64,000 nucleotides of DNA from Rhizobium aethiopicum (GTDB lineage: Bacteria > Pseudomonadota > Alphaproteobacteria > Rhizobiales > Rhizobiaceae): contig NZ_JACIFV010000007.1 in NCBI RefSeq assembly GCF_014197535.1, forward strand, positions 62,001 to 126,000. The letters run 5' to 3'. The position numbers were made by a program, and so were the translations under genes. The notes under the pieces are model-generated. The model saw only the letters and a program-made list of their open reading frames with translations, had not been told where the DNA came from and did no database searches. Of this stretch, positions 1 through 10,819 are shown piece by piece; within the stretch, counting starts at the first letter, position 1, and each line of letters opens with the position of its first letter.

Positions 1-105
1 GCGGTCGAGCGTCTCGGCGCCGACCCGCTTCGGGCTGTTGAGCGCGAGCGAGACGGTCGAGATCGAAACTCCCGCCAAGCGCGCAACATCTCGTATGGTC
101 GTCAT
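1..105 (-). CDS. LacI-family transcriptional regulator, N-terminal fragment (runs off the window)
   Basis: The reverse strand from an ATG at 105 reads MTTIRDVARLAGVSISTVSL and on to the window edge, 35 codons without a stop. This is the helix-turn-helix and the start of the hinge of the LacI/GalR family (pattern TIxDVAxxAGVSxxTVS). The gene is divergent from the fucosidase operon, with about 205 bp between the two starts, so by the usual logic of this family it probably represses that operon and itself. A palindrome lies 7 bp upstream of its start (112-123). The sugar-binding domain is outside the window, so the inducer cannot be guessed from this fragment. Confidence 0.93.
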   Translation of the reverse strand, partial: MTTIRDVARLAGVSISTVSLALNSPKRVGAETLDR

Positions 106-111
106 GTCTAT

Positions 112-123
112 CGAACCGGTTCT
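112..123. promoter_or_regulatory. Candidate LacI-type operator O1 (next to the regulator start)
   Basis: CGAACCGGTTCT contains the perfect 10-bp palindrome GAACCGGTTC with a central CpG, the usual form of LacI-family operators. It repeats almost exactly at 263-274. Its place just upstream of the regulator's ATG suggests autoregulation. Confidence 0.7.
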
Positions 124-226
124 AAAGCTTTCTTTTGTCAGATTTTATTCGTCGTTGCAACAGAACCTAGCGAAATGGCTACTTCTGAGCCGGCTGGTTC
201 GGGGTGTGCGATTTGTGAATTTCGGC

Positions 227-255
227 TTGACAGAGGCTGGCTCAAGGAGGATGTT
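227..255 (+). promoter_or_regulatory. Candidate promoter of the fucosidase operon
   Basis: A perfect -35 hexamer TTGACA (227-232) is followed after 17 bp by a weak -10 match, GATGTT (250-255). The operator at 263-274 would cover the transcription start, which fits repression. The -10 is poor, so this is tentative. Confidence 0.4.
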
Positions 256-262
256 CGCTCAC

Positions 263-274
263 CGAACCGGTTCG
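263..274. promoter_or_regulatory. Candidate LacI-type operator O2 (fucosidase promoter)
   Basis: CGAACCGGTTCG is a perfect 12-bp palindrome and shares 11 of 12 bases with the site at 112-123. The centres are 151 bp apart, compatible with two repressor dimers or a DNA loop. It lies about 38 bp before the GTG start of the fucosidase gene. Confidence 0.75.
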
Positions 275-311
275 ATGTGATGTCAAACCGGAAAACAGGG
301 AGGAGAAACCT

Positions 312-1634
312 GTGACGAGTTCGGAACGCTTGCTGGAAAATCCGGCACCGGGAGGAGCGGGCAAAAACGCCTGGTTCAGCCATGACCGCCTCGGCATGTT
401 CATCCATTGGGGCCTCTATGCCCTTGGAGCGCGGCATGAGTGGCTGAAGAACCGCGAAGAGCTGAGCGACGATCACTACCAGCGCTATTTCGACAATTTC
501 GATCCCGATCTTTATGATCCGAAGGAATGGGCGCGCCGCGCGCGTCTTGCCGGCATGAAATATGTCGTGGTGACGACCAAGCATCACGAGGGCTTCTGCC
601 TTTGGGACAGCAAGCTCACCGACTACAAGGCGCCAAACACACCCTGCGGTCGGGACCTGCTGACGCCGCTGGTCGAGGCCCTCCGCGCGGAGGGGCTGAA
701 GATCGGCTTCTATTATTCGCTGCTCGACTGGCACCATCCCGATTTCCCGATCGATGTCCACCACCCCCTGCGTAACCATCCGCAAGCCGAGGCGCTGAAT
801 GCCGGCCGCAACATCGCCAAATACGCAGCCTATATGCGCGAACAGGTGCGCGAGCTTCTGACCGGCTTCGGCCGCATCGACATCATCTGGTTCGATTTCA
901 GCTATCCAGGCCGCGAATATCGCGGCCTGCCCGGTAAAGGGCGCGCCGACTGGGAGAGCGAACGGCTGCTCGAGCTGGTGCGCGAGCTGCAGCCCGAAAT
1001 CATCGTCAACAACCGTCTCGATCTGCCGCCGGGCAAACTGCCCGATATCACGACGCCGGAGCAATATACGCCGCGCGTGGCGCCGGCGCTTGCGAGCCAG
1101 GGGGTGCTCTGGGAAGCCTGCCACACCTTCAGCGGTTCCTGGGGTTATCATCGCGACGAGGATAGTTGGAAGAGCCCGGAACAGATCATTCAGCTGCTCA
1201 TCGATTCCGTCGCGCTCGGCGGCAATTTGCTGATGAATGTCGGTCCGACCGGCCGCGGCACGTTTGATGCGCGCGCCATCGACGCGCTTGAAGTCTACCG
1301 GAACTGGATGGCGGTCAATGCACGTTCGATCTACGGCGCCGGTCCGTCCGCATTTCCGGTGCCGGCCGGCTGCCGCTACACCCAGCGCGGCAACCGCCTC
1401 TACCTGCATGTCTACAACTGGCCCTACCGCCACATCCATATCGAAGGCCTCGCCGACAGGATCGCCTATGCGCAGTTCCTGCACGACGCCAGCGAAGTGC
1501 GCTGGCTCAGCCACACGACGGATGTGGACTCCAATATCGGCGTGATGGTGCCGGAAGGCATGATCACGCTCGAACTGCCGGTCCGGCGACCTGACGTCAC
1601 CGTCCCGGTGATCGAGATCGTCCTTAAGGCGTGA
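312..1634 (+). CDS. Alpha-L-fucosidase, glycoside hydrolase family 29
   Basis: A 440-residue protein starting at GTG 312 after a strong GGGAGGAG ribosome site. It matches GH29: GMFIHWGLYA near residue 28, KHHEGFCLWDS near 90, and IIWFDF with Asp195 at the place of the usual catalytic nucleophile (normally WFDG). A small C-terminal beta domain follows from about 350. No signal peptide is visible, so it should act in the cytoplasm on short fucosylated sugars brought in by the transporter encoded downstream. It is the first gene of an operon with a binding protein and two permeases, and is probably controlled by the divergent LacI regulator. Substrate linkage (for example plant xyloglucan or mucilage fucose) cannot be read from the sequence. 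Confidence 0.92.
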   Translation: MTSSERLLENPAPGGAGKNAWFSHDRLGMFIHWGLYALGARHEWLKNREELSDDHYQRYFDNFDPDLYDPKEWARRARLAGMKYVVVTTKHHEGFCLWDSKLTDYKAPNTPCGRDLLTPLVEALRAEGLKIGFYYSLLDWHHPDFPIDVHHPLRNHPQAEALNAGRNIAKYAAYMREQVRELLTGFGRIDIIWFDFSYPGREYRGLPGKGRADWESERLLELVRELQPEIIVNNRLDLPPGKLPDITTPEQYTPRVAPALASQGVLWEACHTFSGSWGYHRDEDSWKSPEQIIQLLIDSVALGGNLLMNVGPTGRGTFDARAIDALEVYRNWMAVNARSIYGAGPSAFPVPAGCRYTQRGNRLYLHVYNWPYRHIHIEGLADRIAYAQFLHDASEVRWLSHTTDVDSNIGVMVPEGMITLELPVRRPDVTVPVIEIVLKA

Positions 1635-1683
1635 ACTCGGTCGCAATCGCGTGTTCACTGCGTCATGGAGGGAGGAGAAACCC

Positions 1684-2904
1684 ATGAAGGTTCTGAAGAA
1701 AACGCTTTTGCTTGCCGCAATCGGCGGCAGCCTCTTTGCCACATCCGCCTCGGCCGAGCAGGTCAATCTGACCTGGCAGATGTGGAGCGGATCCGACGCC
1801 GACACCAAAGGTTGGCAGCACCTGGCCGACATGGTGACCGCCAAATATCCCGATATCAAGGTGACGCTGACGACGACGGGCTGGGTCGACTACTGGACGC
1901 GGCTGCCGGTGCTGGCGGCGTCGGGCCAACTCGCCGACATCGTTTCGATGCAGTCGTTGCGCATGCCGAATTTCTATTCGCTGCTCGAACCGCTGAACGA
2001 CCGGATCGCGGCTGACAAGTTCGACATCGGGGCCTTCACCCCCTCGATCATCGGCGGCATGTCCGTCGACAAGCAGCTCTACGGCCTGCCCTATGACGTC
2101 GGTCCGTGGGTCATCTACTATAACCAGGACGTGCTCCAAGCTGCCGGTATTCCTTTGCCGAAGCCGGGCTGGACGCTCGCCGAGTTTACCGCTGCCGCCA
2201 AGAAACTGACGAAGGACGGCCAATACGGCTTCGGCATCACCCCGCAGAACTATTCGGTCCTGGCCTCGGCCTGGGGCGACAAATATGTCAACGATGCCGG
2301 CGAGCTCGATCTTACCAATCCGAGCGCCATTGCCGCTGCCGAGAGGGTGATCGGCTTTGCCGCCAAGGACAAGATCGCGCCGCTGGTGCCGTCGAGCGCC
2401 GATGCCGGCACGGTCATCCAAGGCCGCTTCTATTCGGGCAATGTCGCCATGTATGTCGACGGTCCGTGGTCGATCATCGGCATGAAGGACAAGGTCAAGT
2501 TCAAAGTTGGTTCCACCACCCTGCCGCGCGCAGACGGAGAGCTTACCGCCGTCACGGCGGGCTCCGGTTTCGGCATCGCCACGACGAGCAAGAACAAGGA
2601 CGCGGCGTGGAAGGCTATCCAGGTGCTGACCAGCCCTGAGGCGCTGCAATATCTCGCCGAACAGGGCCGGGCGCTGCCGGCGCGCACGGCTTCGCAAGCC
2701 TCCTGGTACAAGGTGGCGGCCAAGAACATCACCAATGGCGGCGAGGCACTCGATTATTCGCTGGCGCATTCGGTGCCCTATGTCATCACGAACAACTGGG
2801 CGGCGGTGGAAAATCTCTTCAACCAGTATTTCCCGCCGGCCTTCGGCGGCAGCGCCGACGCCAAGCAGACGATGGAGTCCATCCAGAGCCTCGCGCAGCA
2901 ATAG
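1684..2904 (+). CDS. Sugar ABC transporter substrate-binding protein (SBP family 1)
   Basis: A 406-residue precursor. The ATG at 1684 follows GGAGGGAGGAG and starts a classical signal peptide (basic MKVLKK, hydrophobic core, ATSASA before the mature EQVNLTWQMW), so I prefer it to an in-frame start at 1651. The mature part has the extracellular solute-binding family 1 pattern (NLTWQMWSG, then YDVGPWVIYYN, and YVDGPWSIIGM). It should capture the oligosaccharide or monosaccharide in the periplasm and deliver it to the two permeases that follow. The link to the fucosidase gene suggests a fucose-containing ligand, by inference only. Confidence 0.93.
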   Translation: MKVLKKTLLLAAIGGSLFATSASAEQVNLTWQMWSGSDADTKGWQHLADMVTAKYPDIKVTLTTTGWVDYWTRLPVLAASGQLADIVSMQSLRMPNFYSLLEPLNDRIAADKFDIGAFTPSIIGGMSVDKQLYGLPYDVGPWVIYYNQDVLQAAGIPLPKPGWTLAEFTAAAKKLTKDGQYGFGITPQNYSVLASAWGDKYVNDAGELDLTNPSAIAAAERVIGFAAKDKIAPLVPSSADAGTVIQGRFYSGNVAMYVDGPWSIIGMKDKVKFKVGSTTLPRADGELTAVTAGSGFGIATTSKNKDAAWKAIQVLTSPEALQYLAEQGRALPARTASQASWYKVAAKNITNGGEALDYSLAHSVPYVITNNWAAVENLFNQYFPPAFGGSADAKQTMESIQSLAQQ

Positions 2905-2956
2905 AGCGTGTCGCTTTATAGCGCGGCGGCAGGAGCTGCCGCGCATGGAGGAAGAG

Positions 2957-3883
2957 ATGTCGGAAAGCGCCGTTGCCGAAATTGCCTTGCAGCCCGGTCA
3001 GCCCAGGCGCCTCCTGAAGCCGGAAACGCAGACGGCCATGCTGTTCCTGCTGCCGAGTTTCCTCGGCTTCATGATCTTCATGGCCCTGCCGATCATTGCG
3101 TCGCTGGCGCTCTCCTTCACCAACTGGCAGCTGATCTCGACGCCATCCTTCGTCGGTTTTCAGAATTACATCAAGCTCTTCACCGTCGATCCCTCATTCT
3201 ACACCATATTGCGCAATACACTGTTCTTCGCCGTCGAGTATCTGGCTGTGAATATCATCGTTTCGCTGACGCTCGCGGTCTGGATATCGAGCCTCAAGCG
3301 TGGCAAGGCGATCTTTCGGGTGATCTTCTTCCTGCCGACCTTTACTCCGACGATCGCAGCCTCCGTGGTGTGGCTGCTGATCTTTACCCCCGACGGGCTC
3401 GCCGACAGCGTCATCCGTTCGCTCGGCCTCGGTCTGCCGAACTTCCTGCTGAGTTCGAGCTGGGCCATGCAGGCGGTCGTGCTCGTCACGCTTTGGGCCA
3501 ATGTCGGCTACAACGTCGTGATGTTCAACGCCGCGCTCGACCTGGTGCCGAAGCACTATCTCGAAGCGGCGATGATCGACGGCGCTGGTCCATGGAGGCG
3601 CTTCTGGCGCATCCGCCTGCCGCTCATCTCACCGACGGTCTTCTTCGCTACCGTCATGACGGCCATTACCTCGCTGCAGGTCTTCGACGAGATCTTCGCC
3701 ATGACGCGTGGCGGCCCTGGCTCGGCGACGGCCACCCTCGGCTTCGCCATCTACCAGAAGGGCTTCACCAATTTCCAGATGGGTTACGCGTCGGCGCTCG
3801 CCTGGGTGATGTTCGTCATGATCATGGCGCTCACCATCCTGCAGTTCCACATGCAGCGCAAATGGGTGCATTATGACGACTGA
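2957..3883 (+). CDS. Sugar ABC transporter permease 1 (MalF/UgpA type)
   Basis: 308 residues from ATG 2957, preceded by GGAGG at 2947-2951; another in-frame ATG at 2945 overlaps that ribosome site and is less likely. About six membrane segments are seen, starting at MLFLLPSFLGFMIF. The cytoplasmic loop that contacts the ATPase is EAAMIDGAGPWRRFWRIRLP, the EAA motif of the carbohydrate-uptake family 1. It overlaps the next permease gene by 11 bp. No ATPase gene is seen in this operon. Confidence 0.93.
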   Translation: MSESAVAEIALQPGQPRRLLKPETQTAMLFLLPSFLGFMIFMALPIIASLALSFTNWQLISTPSFVGFQNYIKLFTVDPSFYTILRNTLFFAVEYLAVNIIVSLTLAVWISSLKRGKAIFRVIFFLPTFTPTIAASVVWLLIFTPDGLADSVIRSLGLGLPNFLLSSSWAMQAVVLVTLWANVGYNVVMFNAALDLVPKHYLEAAMIDGAGPWRRFWRIRLPLISPTVFFATVMTAITSLQVFDEIFAMTRGGPGSATATLGFAIYQKGFTNFQMGYASALAWVMFVMIMALTILQFHMQRKWVHYDD

Positions 3884-4757
3884 CGCGGCCTCACGGCATC
3901 CGCATTCCCAGTCCCGGAACCGGCATCGCATCCTGCGGCGGATCGGCACCTTCGTCAGCTACGCCGGACTGTCGCTGATCGCGCTGCTCTTCCTCTTTCC
4001 CTTCTTCTGGATGGTGTCGAATGCGGTTCGCTCTAACACCGAAGTGCTGGCTGTGCCGGTCCGTATCCTGCCCGAGGAATACCAGTGGGGCAATTTCGTC
4101 GAGGCGCTGGTGTCGCTGCCCTTCGGCACCTTCCTGCTGAACTCCTTCGTCGTCGCGTGCGGTGTGACCGCGATCGTCATCGTGGTCTCCTGCCTTTCGG
4201 CCTATGCTTTCGCCAGGCTGCGGTTCCCCGGCCGTGAGGGACTGCTGCTCACCTATCTCAGCACGCTGATGATTCCGCAGGTGATGTTGGTCATCCCGCT
4301 CTTCCTTCTGGTCAGCAAGCTCGGCTGGATCAACACCTATCACGGCATGATCCTGCCGGTCGCCTTCTCTTCCTTCGGCACTTTCCTGCTGCGGCAGTTC
4401 ATCCTCGGCATTCCCAATGACCTCGACGAAGCGGCGATGATGGACGGGGCCTCGCGCCTGCGCATCCTGGTCAGGGTCATCGTTCCGCTCGCCATGCCGG
4501 CGATCGGCCTGCTGTCGCTCTTTACTTTCATCGCGCAGTGGAAAAGCTTTCTGTGGCCGCTGATCGCCACCAGTGGGCTCGAAAAGGCCACGCTGCCGCT
4601 CGGGCTCACCCTGTTTCAGACGCAGCAGGGCACCGCCTGGAACTACATCATGGCGGGCGCCACCATCTCCATGGTGCCGGGGGTCATCCTCGCCATCGTG
4701 CTGCAGAGGGTGATCTACAAGGGCATCAGCGTCGGCTCCGGCTTCGGCGGAAGATAA
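3873..4757 (+). CDS. Sugar ABC transporter permease 2 (MalG/UgpE type)
   Basis: 294 residues; ATG 3873 lies inside the end of the first permease (ATTATGACGACTGA), so the two are translationally coupled. It has six predicted membrane helices, beginning near residue 30, and the EAA loop DEAAMMDGASRLRILVRVIV. With the preceding permease it should form the membrane channel of the importer. It is the last gene of the operon in this window; the ATPase must come from elsewhere. Confidence 0.93.
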   Translation: MTTDAASRHPHSQSRNRHRILRRIGTFVSYAGLSLIALLFLFPFFWMVSNAVRSNTEVLAVPVRILPEEYQWGNFVEALVSLPFGTFLLNSFVVACGVTAIVIVVSCLSAYAFARLRFPGREGLLLTYLSTLMIPQVMLVIPLFLLVSKLGWINTYHGMILPVAFSSFGTFLLRQFILGIPNDLDEAAMMDGASRLRILVRVIVPLAMPAIGLLSLFTFIAQWKSFLWPLIATSGLEKATLPLGLTLFQTQQGTAWNYIMAGATISMVPGVILAIVLQRVIYKGISVGSGFGGR

Positions 4758-4957
4758 CGTCAATAGAACAAAGGCTTGAGGTATTGGTGTCAAGTTTGCC
4801 GCGGCGCGTCTCAAGTCCAGGCGACCGGAGCCGAAGAAGGGGCTGCCGCCACGGCAAGATCATGTCCCCCGCCGATAGTTCTAACTCCGGCGCGAAAAGT
4901 AAAATTTAACCAAAATTTGAAATAACGCGGTTCTATCCGAATTGCGCAGGGGAATTC

Positions 4958-8048
<3,091 letters not shown>

Positions 8049-8071
8049 GCCTCCGCCGATGCAGGCACTTA

Positions 8072-8106
8072 GCCCTTCCCGCCGAGGTAAGCCCGGCGGG
8101 AAGGGC
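8072..8106 (+). terminator. Rho-independent terminator after the chemoreceptor gene
   Basis: A perfect 13-bp stem, GCCCTTCCCGCCG (8072-8084) with CGGCGGGAAGGGC (8094-8106), has a 9-nt loop and is followed by ACATCTTTAT. It ends the binding protein/chemoreceptor transcript. Confidence 0.85.
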
Positions 8107-8227
8107 ACATCTTTATAGAAACTCGAAGCTTCGGTCCGCACAGAAAATAGTCGTAGACTAAAAAGGGCTCCGCCAACCATTTTTCAAGTCGTCGACATGT
8201 CCTGCGTCCGGAGGGACGCGCTGGGCT

Positions 8228-8596
8228 CTAAGCCACGCAAATACCCGCTACGGCGACCTTCTGGAAGAGATGCGGCGAGGCGATAGCCGAAGAAGGATAG
8301 GCCGAGGTCTTCGCCCTGAATTCCGGGTGGACAAAGGCCGCCCGGAAATGCGCGTTGGATTCCCATACGGCGTAATTGAGATAGGTCGGTTTTTCGCCGA
8401 TCGCGCGATGCAGCTGGGTGGAGATGAAGCCGGGCTGACGTTTCATGAAGGCCGCATCGTCCTGCCAGACCTCAAGGAATTTCGGCTCGTCTGCCAAGTC
8501 GAGCGTGAAAAGATTGATGAGCACGACCGGGGAGGCTTCGAGCTCGATTTGACAGCCGATCGGGAAGGTAGGATCCAGCGGACGAATATGTGACAT
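8228..8596 (-). CDS. ABM-domain protein (antibiotic biosynthesis monooxygenase-like)
   Basis: 122 residues from ATG 8596, which has a GGAG ribosome site (AACGGAGCAAGTCATG); a longer in-frame start at 8650 would run into the MarR operator and is less likely. The sequence has the ABM dimeric ferredoxin-like pattern: VVLINLFTLD, FLEVWQDDAAFMKRQPGFIS, LNYAVWESNAHFRAAF. Members include small quinone or heme monooxygenases and stress proteins. It is divergent from a marR gene and probably is that regulator's target. The substrate is unknown. Confidence 0.8.
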   Translation of the reverse strand: MSHIRPLDPTFPIGCQIELEASPVVLINLFTLDLADEPKFLEVWQDDAAFMKRQPGFISTQLHRAIGEKPTYLNYAVWESNAHFRAAFVHPEFRAKTSAYPSSAIASPHLFQKVAVAGICVA

Positions 8597-8655
8597 GACT
8601 TGCTCCGTTCTATATGGTTCAATGGTGTCAATTCGACATGAAGAAGACATATAAT

Positions 8656-8675
8656 ATTGACATTATAATGTCAAT
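8656..8675. promoter_or_regulatory. MarR operator: perfect 20-bp palindrome
   Basis: ATTGACATTATAATGTCAAT is identical to its reverse complement. It contains TATAAT (8664-8669), which could serve as the -10 of marR, and TTGACA motifs on both strands. A weaker related inverted repeat, TGTC-N5-GACA, is at 8626-8638 nearer the divergent gene. MarR dimers bind palindromes of this size, so this probably controls both divergent genes. Confidence 0.75.
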
Positions 8676-8693
8676 TTAACTGCATGGTGACAA

Positions 8694-9170
8694 ATGATCG
8701 ATTCCGAGCGAAGTGCAGCAGGATCTGCATTGACCAATCTCGTCCTCGACCTGTTCAGGCTGAACAATCGAATGCTGACCTCGGGAGACAGGCTGGTCGC
8801 CGGCCTGGGGCTGACGAGCGCACGCTGGCAGGTTCTCGGCACGGTCGGCGCGTCGGAGCGCCCGCAGCCGGTGGCCTGGATCGCACGCGACATGGGCGCC
8901 AACCGCCAGAACGTGCAGCGCATCGTCAATGATCTGGAGAAGGAAGGGCTCGTCGCCTTTGCGGCGAACCCGCATCACCGGCGCGCTCAGCTCGTCGTGC
9001 TGACGGAGAAGGGACGGGAGACCTTCGCCGCTGCCATGCGCCTCCAGGCTCCCTGGGCGAGTGGTCTCGCCAACGGCCTCGAGATGCGCGAAATCGAAAC
9101 GGCGCACCGCGTCATGAAGGCACTTCTTCACAAGCTGGAAGGAAGCGAAGAGGCCGGGGAGCAGGCCTGA
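8694..9170 (+). CDS. MarR-family transcriptional regulator
   Basis: 158 residues from ATG 8694. It shows the MarR winged-helix pattern: LTSARWQVLGTVG, then PVAWIARDMGANRQNVQRIV as recognition helix, NDLEKEGLVAF, and the wing NPHHRRAQLVVLTEKGR. It has no cysteine in a typical redox-sensing site. The 20-bp palindrome just upstream should be its binding site. The stop is 30 bp from the stop of the convergent DUF3422 gene. Confidence 0.92.
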   Translation: MIDSERSAAGSALTNLVLDLFRLNNRMLTSGDRLVAGLGLTSARWQVLGTVGASERPQPVAWIARDMGANRQNVQRIVNDLEKEGLVAFAANPHHRRAQLVVLTEKGRETFAAAMRLQAPWASGLANGLEMREIETAHRVMKALLHKLEGSEEAGEQA

Positions 9171-9200
9171 CATGCGGCAGGCCGAGAGACTGACCCGTCG

Positions 9201-10463
9201 TCAGTGGCTTTCGGAAGTTGGGCCATGCGGAACGCCGGCAATGCTCCTGCGGACATGGCGGACCGCGGTCCAGACGGCGAAGAGCACGAGCGGGATGGCT
9301 CCGAGAACGGCGAGTTTCGCCATATGCGGATCGACACCCAGTTCGGAAATGCTTTCGAGGCAGATCTTCGCCAGGCCGACGGTGTAATAGGTGATGGCGA
9401 TGACGGAGAAGCCTTCGACAGCCTGCTGGATATGCACCTGAATGCGCGCCCGCTCTTCCATCGAGGTCAGCAGCGACGCGTTCTGATCTTCGAGCTGAAC
9501 CTGCACGGTGGTTCTAAGCAGATCGCCGGCGAGACTGACCCGTTCGGCGAGCTCATCGAGGCGGCGCTCTGCGGCATGGACGGAACGCACGGCCGGCTGG
9601 AAGCGCCGTCCGATGAAGGTGCCGATCCGCTGGCGCTGCTCGACGCGTTCCTCGCGCAGCTCCGAGACCCGGCTGGCGACGATCTCGGCATAGGCTTTCG
9701 TCGCCCCGAAGCGGTGGCGCGCTAGCGCAGAGAAGTTGAGGACGTCGGAAGAGAGCCTTGTCACTTCGGAAAGCAGCGCCTTGTCGACTTTTACGGCGCT
9801 TTGCATGTGCGTGATCAGGAGATCGAGGCGCCGGTCGAAGGCCGAGAGCTGGGAGATCGTCTCGCGCGCCATCGGCATCGCCAGCATCGCCATCATCCTG
9901 TATGTCTCGATTTCGAGGACGCGCCGGACCATGCGGCCGGTACGATAGGCGTTGAGGTTGCGGTTGAAGAACAGGAATTCGACGAAACCGCTGTCGCTGA
10001 GGCGGAAATTCGAATGTACTTCGGCATCGCCGCCGCCGACCTTGGAGGCGACGTAGTCGAGCATGGGTTTTTCGAGAGCAAGCCCGTCCTTCTCGTCGCG
10101 CACCAGCACCCGGACGGCAGCGATCACTTTACCGTTGATCCTGTCGCAGCAGGCCCTGAAAGCCTCGGGCGGATGACTGCCGGGCGCGGAGGCTGCGGGT
10201 GTGACGAAGGTGAGGGTGAGGAACTCGGTATGCGCCTCCCATTTCAGCCGGCCGTCCCCGAAGCGGCCGATGCCGTGGTTGCCTCCGAGAGTGGTCGAGA
10301 CGTCCTCCAATCCCGGCAAGGAAACCGGCAGCGGAGGCGAGCCGTTGTCGCCGACGATGGCGACATGCCAGACATCGGTGTCGCCATCGAAGTAAAGCGA
10401 CGGCCGCGCATGCAACTCGTCATGCAACTCCCTGCGCAGCGGATGCTCGGAACCGATCGGCAT
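9201..10463 (-). CDS. DUF3422 family membrane protein
   Basis: 420 residues from ATG 10463. The N-terminus HPLRRELHDELHARPS is the signature of DUF3422, a proteobacterial family without known function. The middle (about residues 215-345) is strongly helical with heptad-like stretches (SAFDRRLDLLITHMQSAV and VHAAERRLDELAERVSLAGD), and the C-terminal 65 residues hold two hydrophobic segments (near FSVIAITYYTVGLA and LAVLGAIPLVLFAVW). The layout, a soluble N-terminal domain, coiled coil and C-terminal membrane anchor, is normal for the family. It appears to be a single-gene unit. Confidence 0.85.
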   Translation of the reverse strand: MPIGSEHPLRRELHDELHARPSLYFDGDTDVWHVAIVGDNGSPPLPVSLPGLEDVSTTLGGNHGIGRFGDGRLKWEAHTEFLTLTFVTPAASAPGSHPPEAFRACCDRINGKVIAAVRVLVRDEKDGLALEKPMLDYVASKVGGGDAEVHSNFRLSDSGFVEFLFFNRNLNAYRTGRMVRRVLEIETYRMMAMLAMPMARETISQLSAFDRRLDLLITHMQSAVKVDKALLSEVTRLSSDVLNFSALARHRFGATKAYAEIVASRVSELREERVEQRQRIGTFIGRRFQPAVRSVHAAERRLDELAERVSLAGDLLRTTVQVQLEDQNASLLTSMEERARIQVHIQQAVEGFSVIAITYYTVGLAKICLESISELGVDPHMAKLAVLGAIPLVLFAVWTAVRHVRRSIAGVPHGPTSESH

Positions 10464-10743
10464 GGGAATGCACCTCTAGATGGTAGACGGATCGACGGCT
10501 GACGTGACCGGGATTGCCGGCGTTTTGAACTGACTACGACGCCTATAGCCTCTCCCGCGGCGCGTGTCACGGCGACTTCTCCGCCGAATGTGTAAGACTG
10601 CCTCAATATACTTGATCGGGCGGCAATACTCTGGACGTTGCTCCACTATACGGTAACGTCGGTCCGGCGCGATGCCCGCCGGGGACAGTCCGAACTCTCC
10701 CACGATGAACCGGTCAGCCGAAAGGATCAGCCGAAGCACGGAC
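10464..10743. other. Intergenic region, no convincing gene
   Basis: This stretch lies between the start of the DUF3422 gene and the terminator of the binding-protein gene at 10820. A possible 89-codon frame on the minus strand (10476-10745) starts inside the terminator arm and is rich in arginine, with no recognisable domain or ribosome site, so I do not call it. The part next to 10463 should hold the DUF3422 promoter, though no clear hexamers are seen. Confidence 0.5.
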
Positions 10744-10784
10744 AAAAACGATCAGCCACGGCCCGTTGCGAGGTCGTGGCTGAT
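10744..10784 (-). terminator. Rho-independent terminator after the pectin-operon binding protein gene
   Basis: On the minus strand ATCAGCCACG-AC (10784-10773) pairs with G-CCGTGGCTGAT (10762-10751) with one mismatch, and is followed by CGTTTTTGT (T-run at 10748-10744). It lies about 35 bp past the stop at 10820. Confidence 0.85.
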
Positions 10785-10819
10785 GCGGCGCGCAATCTGT
10801 GGGAGACAGGCGCGGCCGT

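Noticed and set aside
10476..10745. Possible 89-codon gene on the minus strand
   Set aside because: It starts within the terminator of the upstream gene, is Arg-rich, and has no ribosome site or domain.
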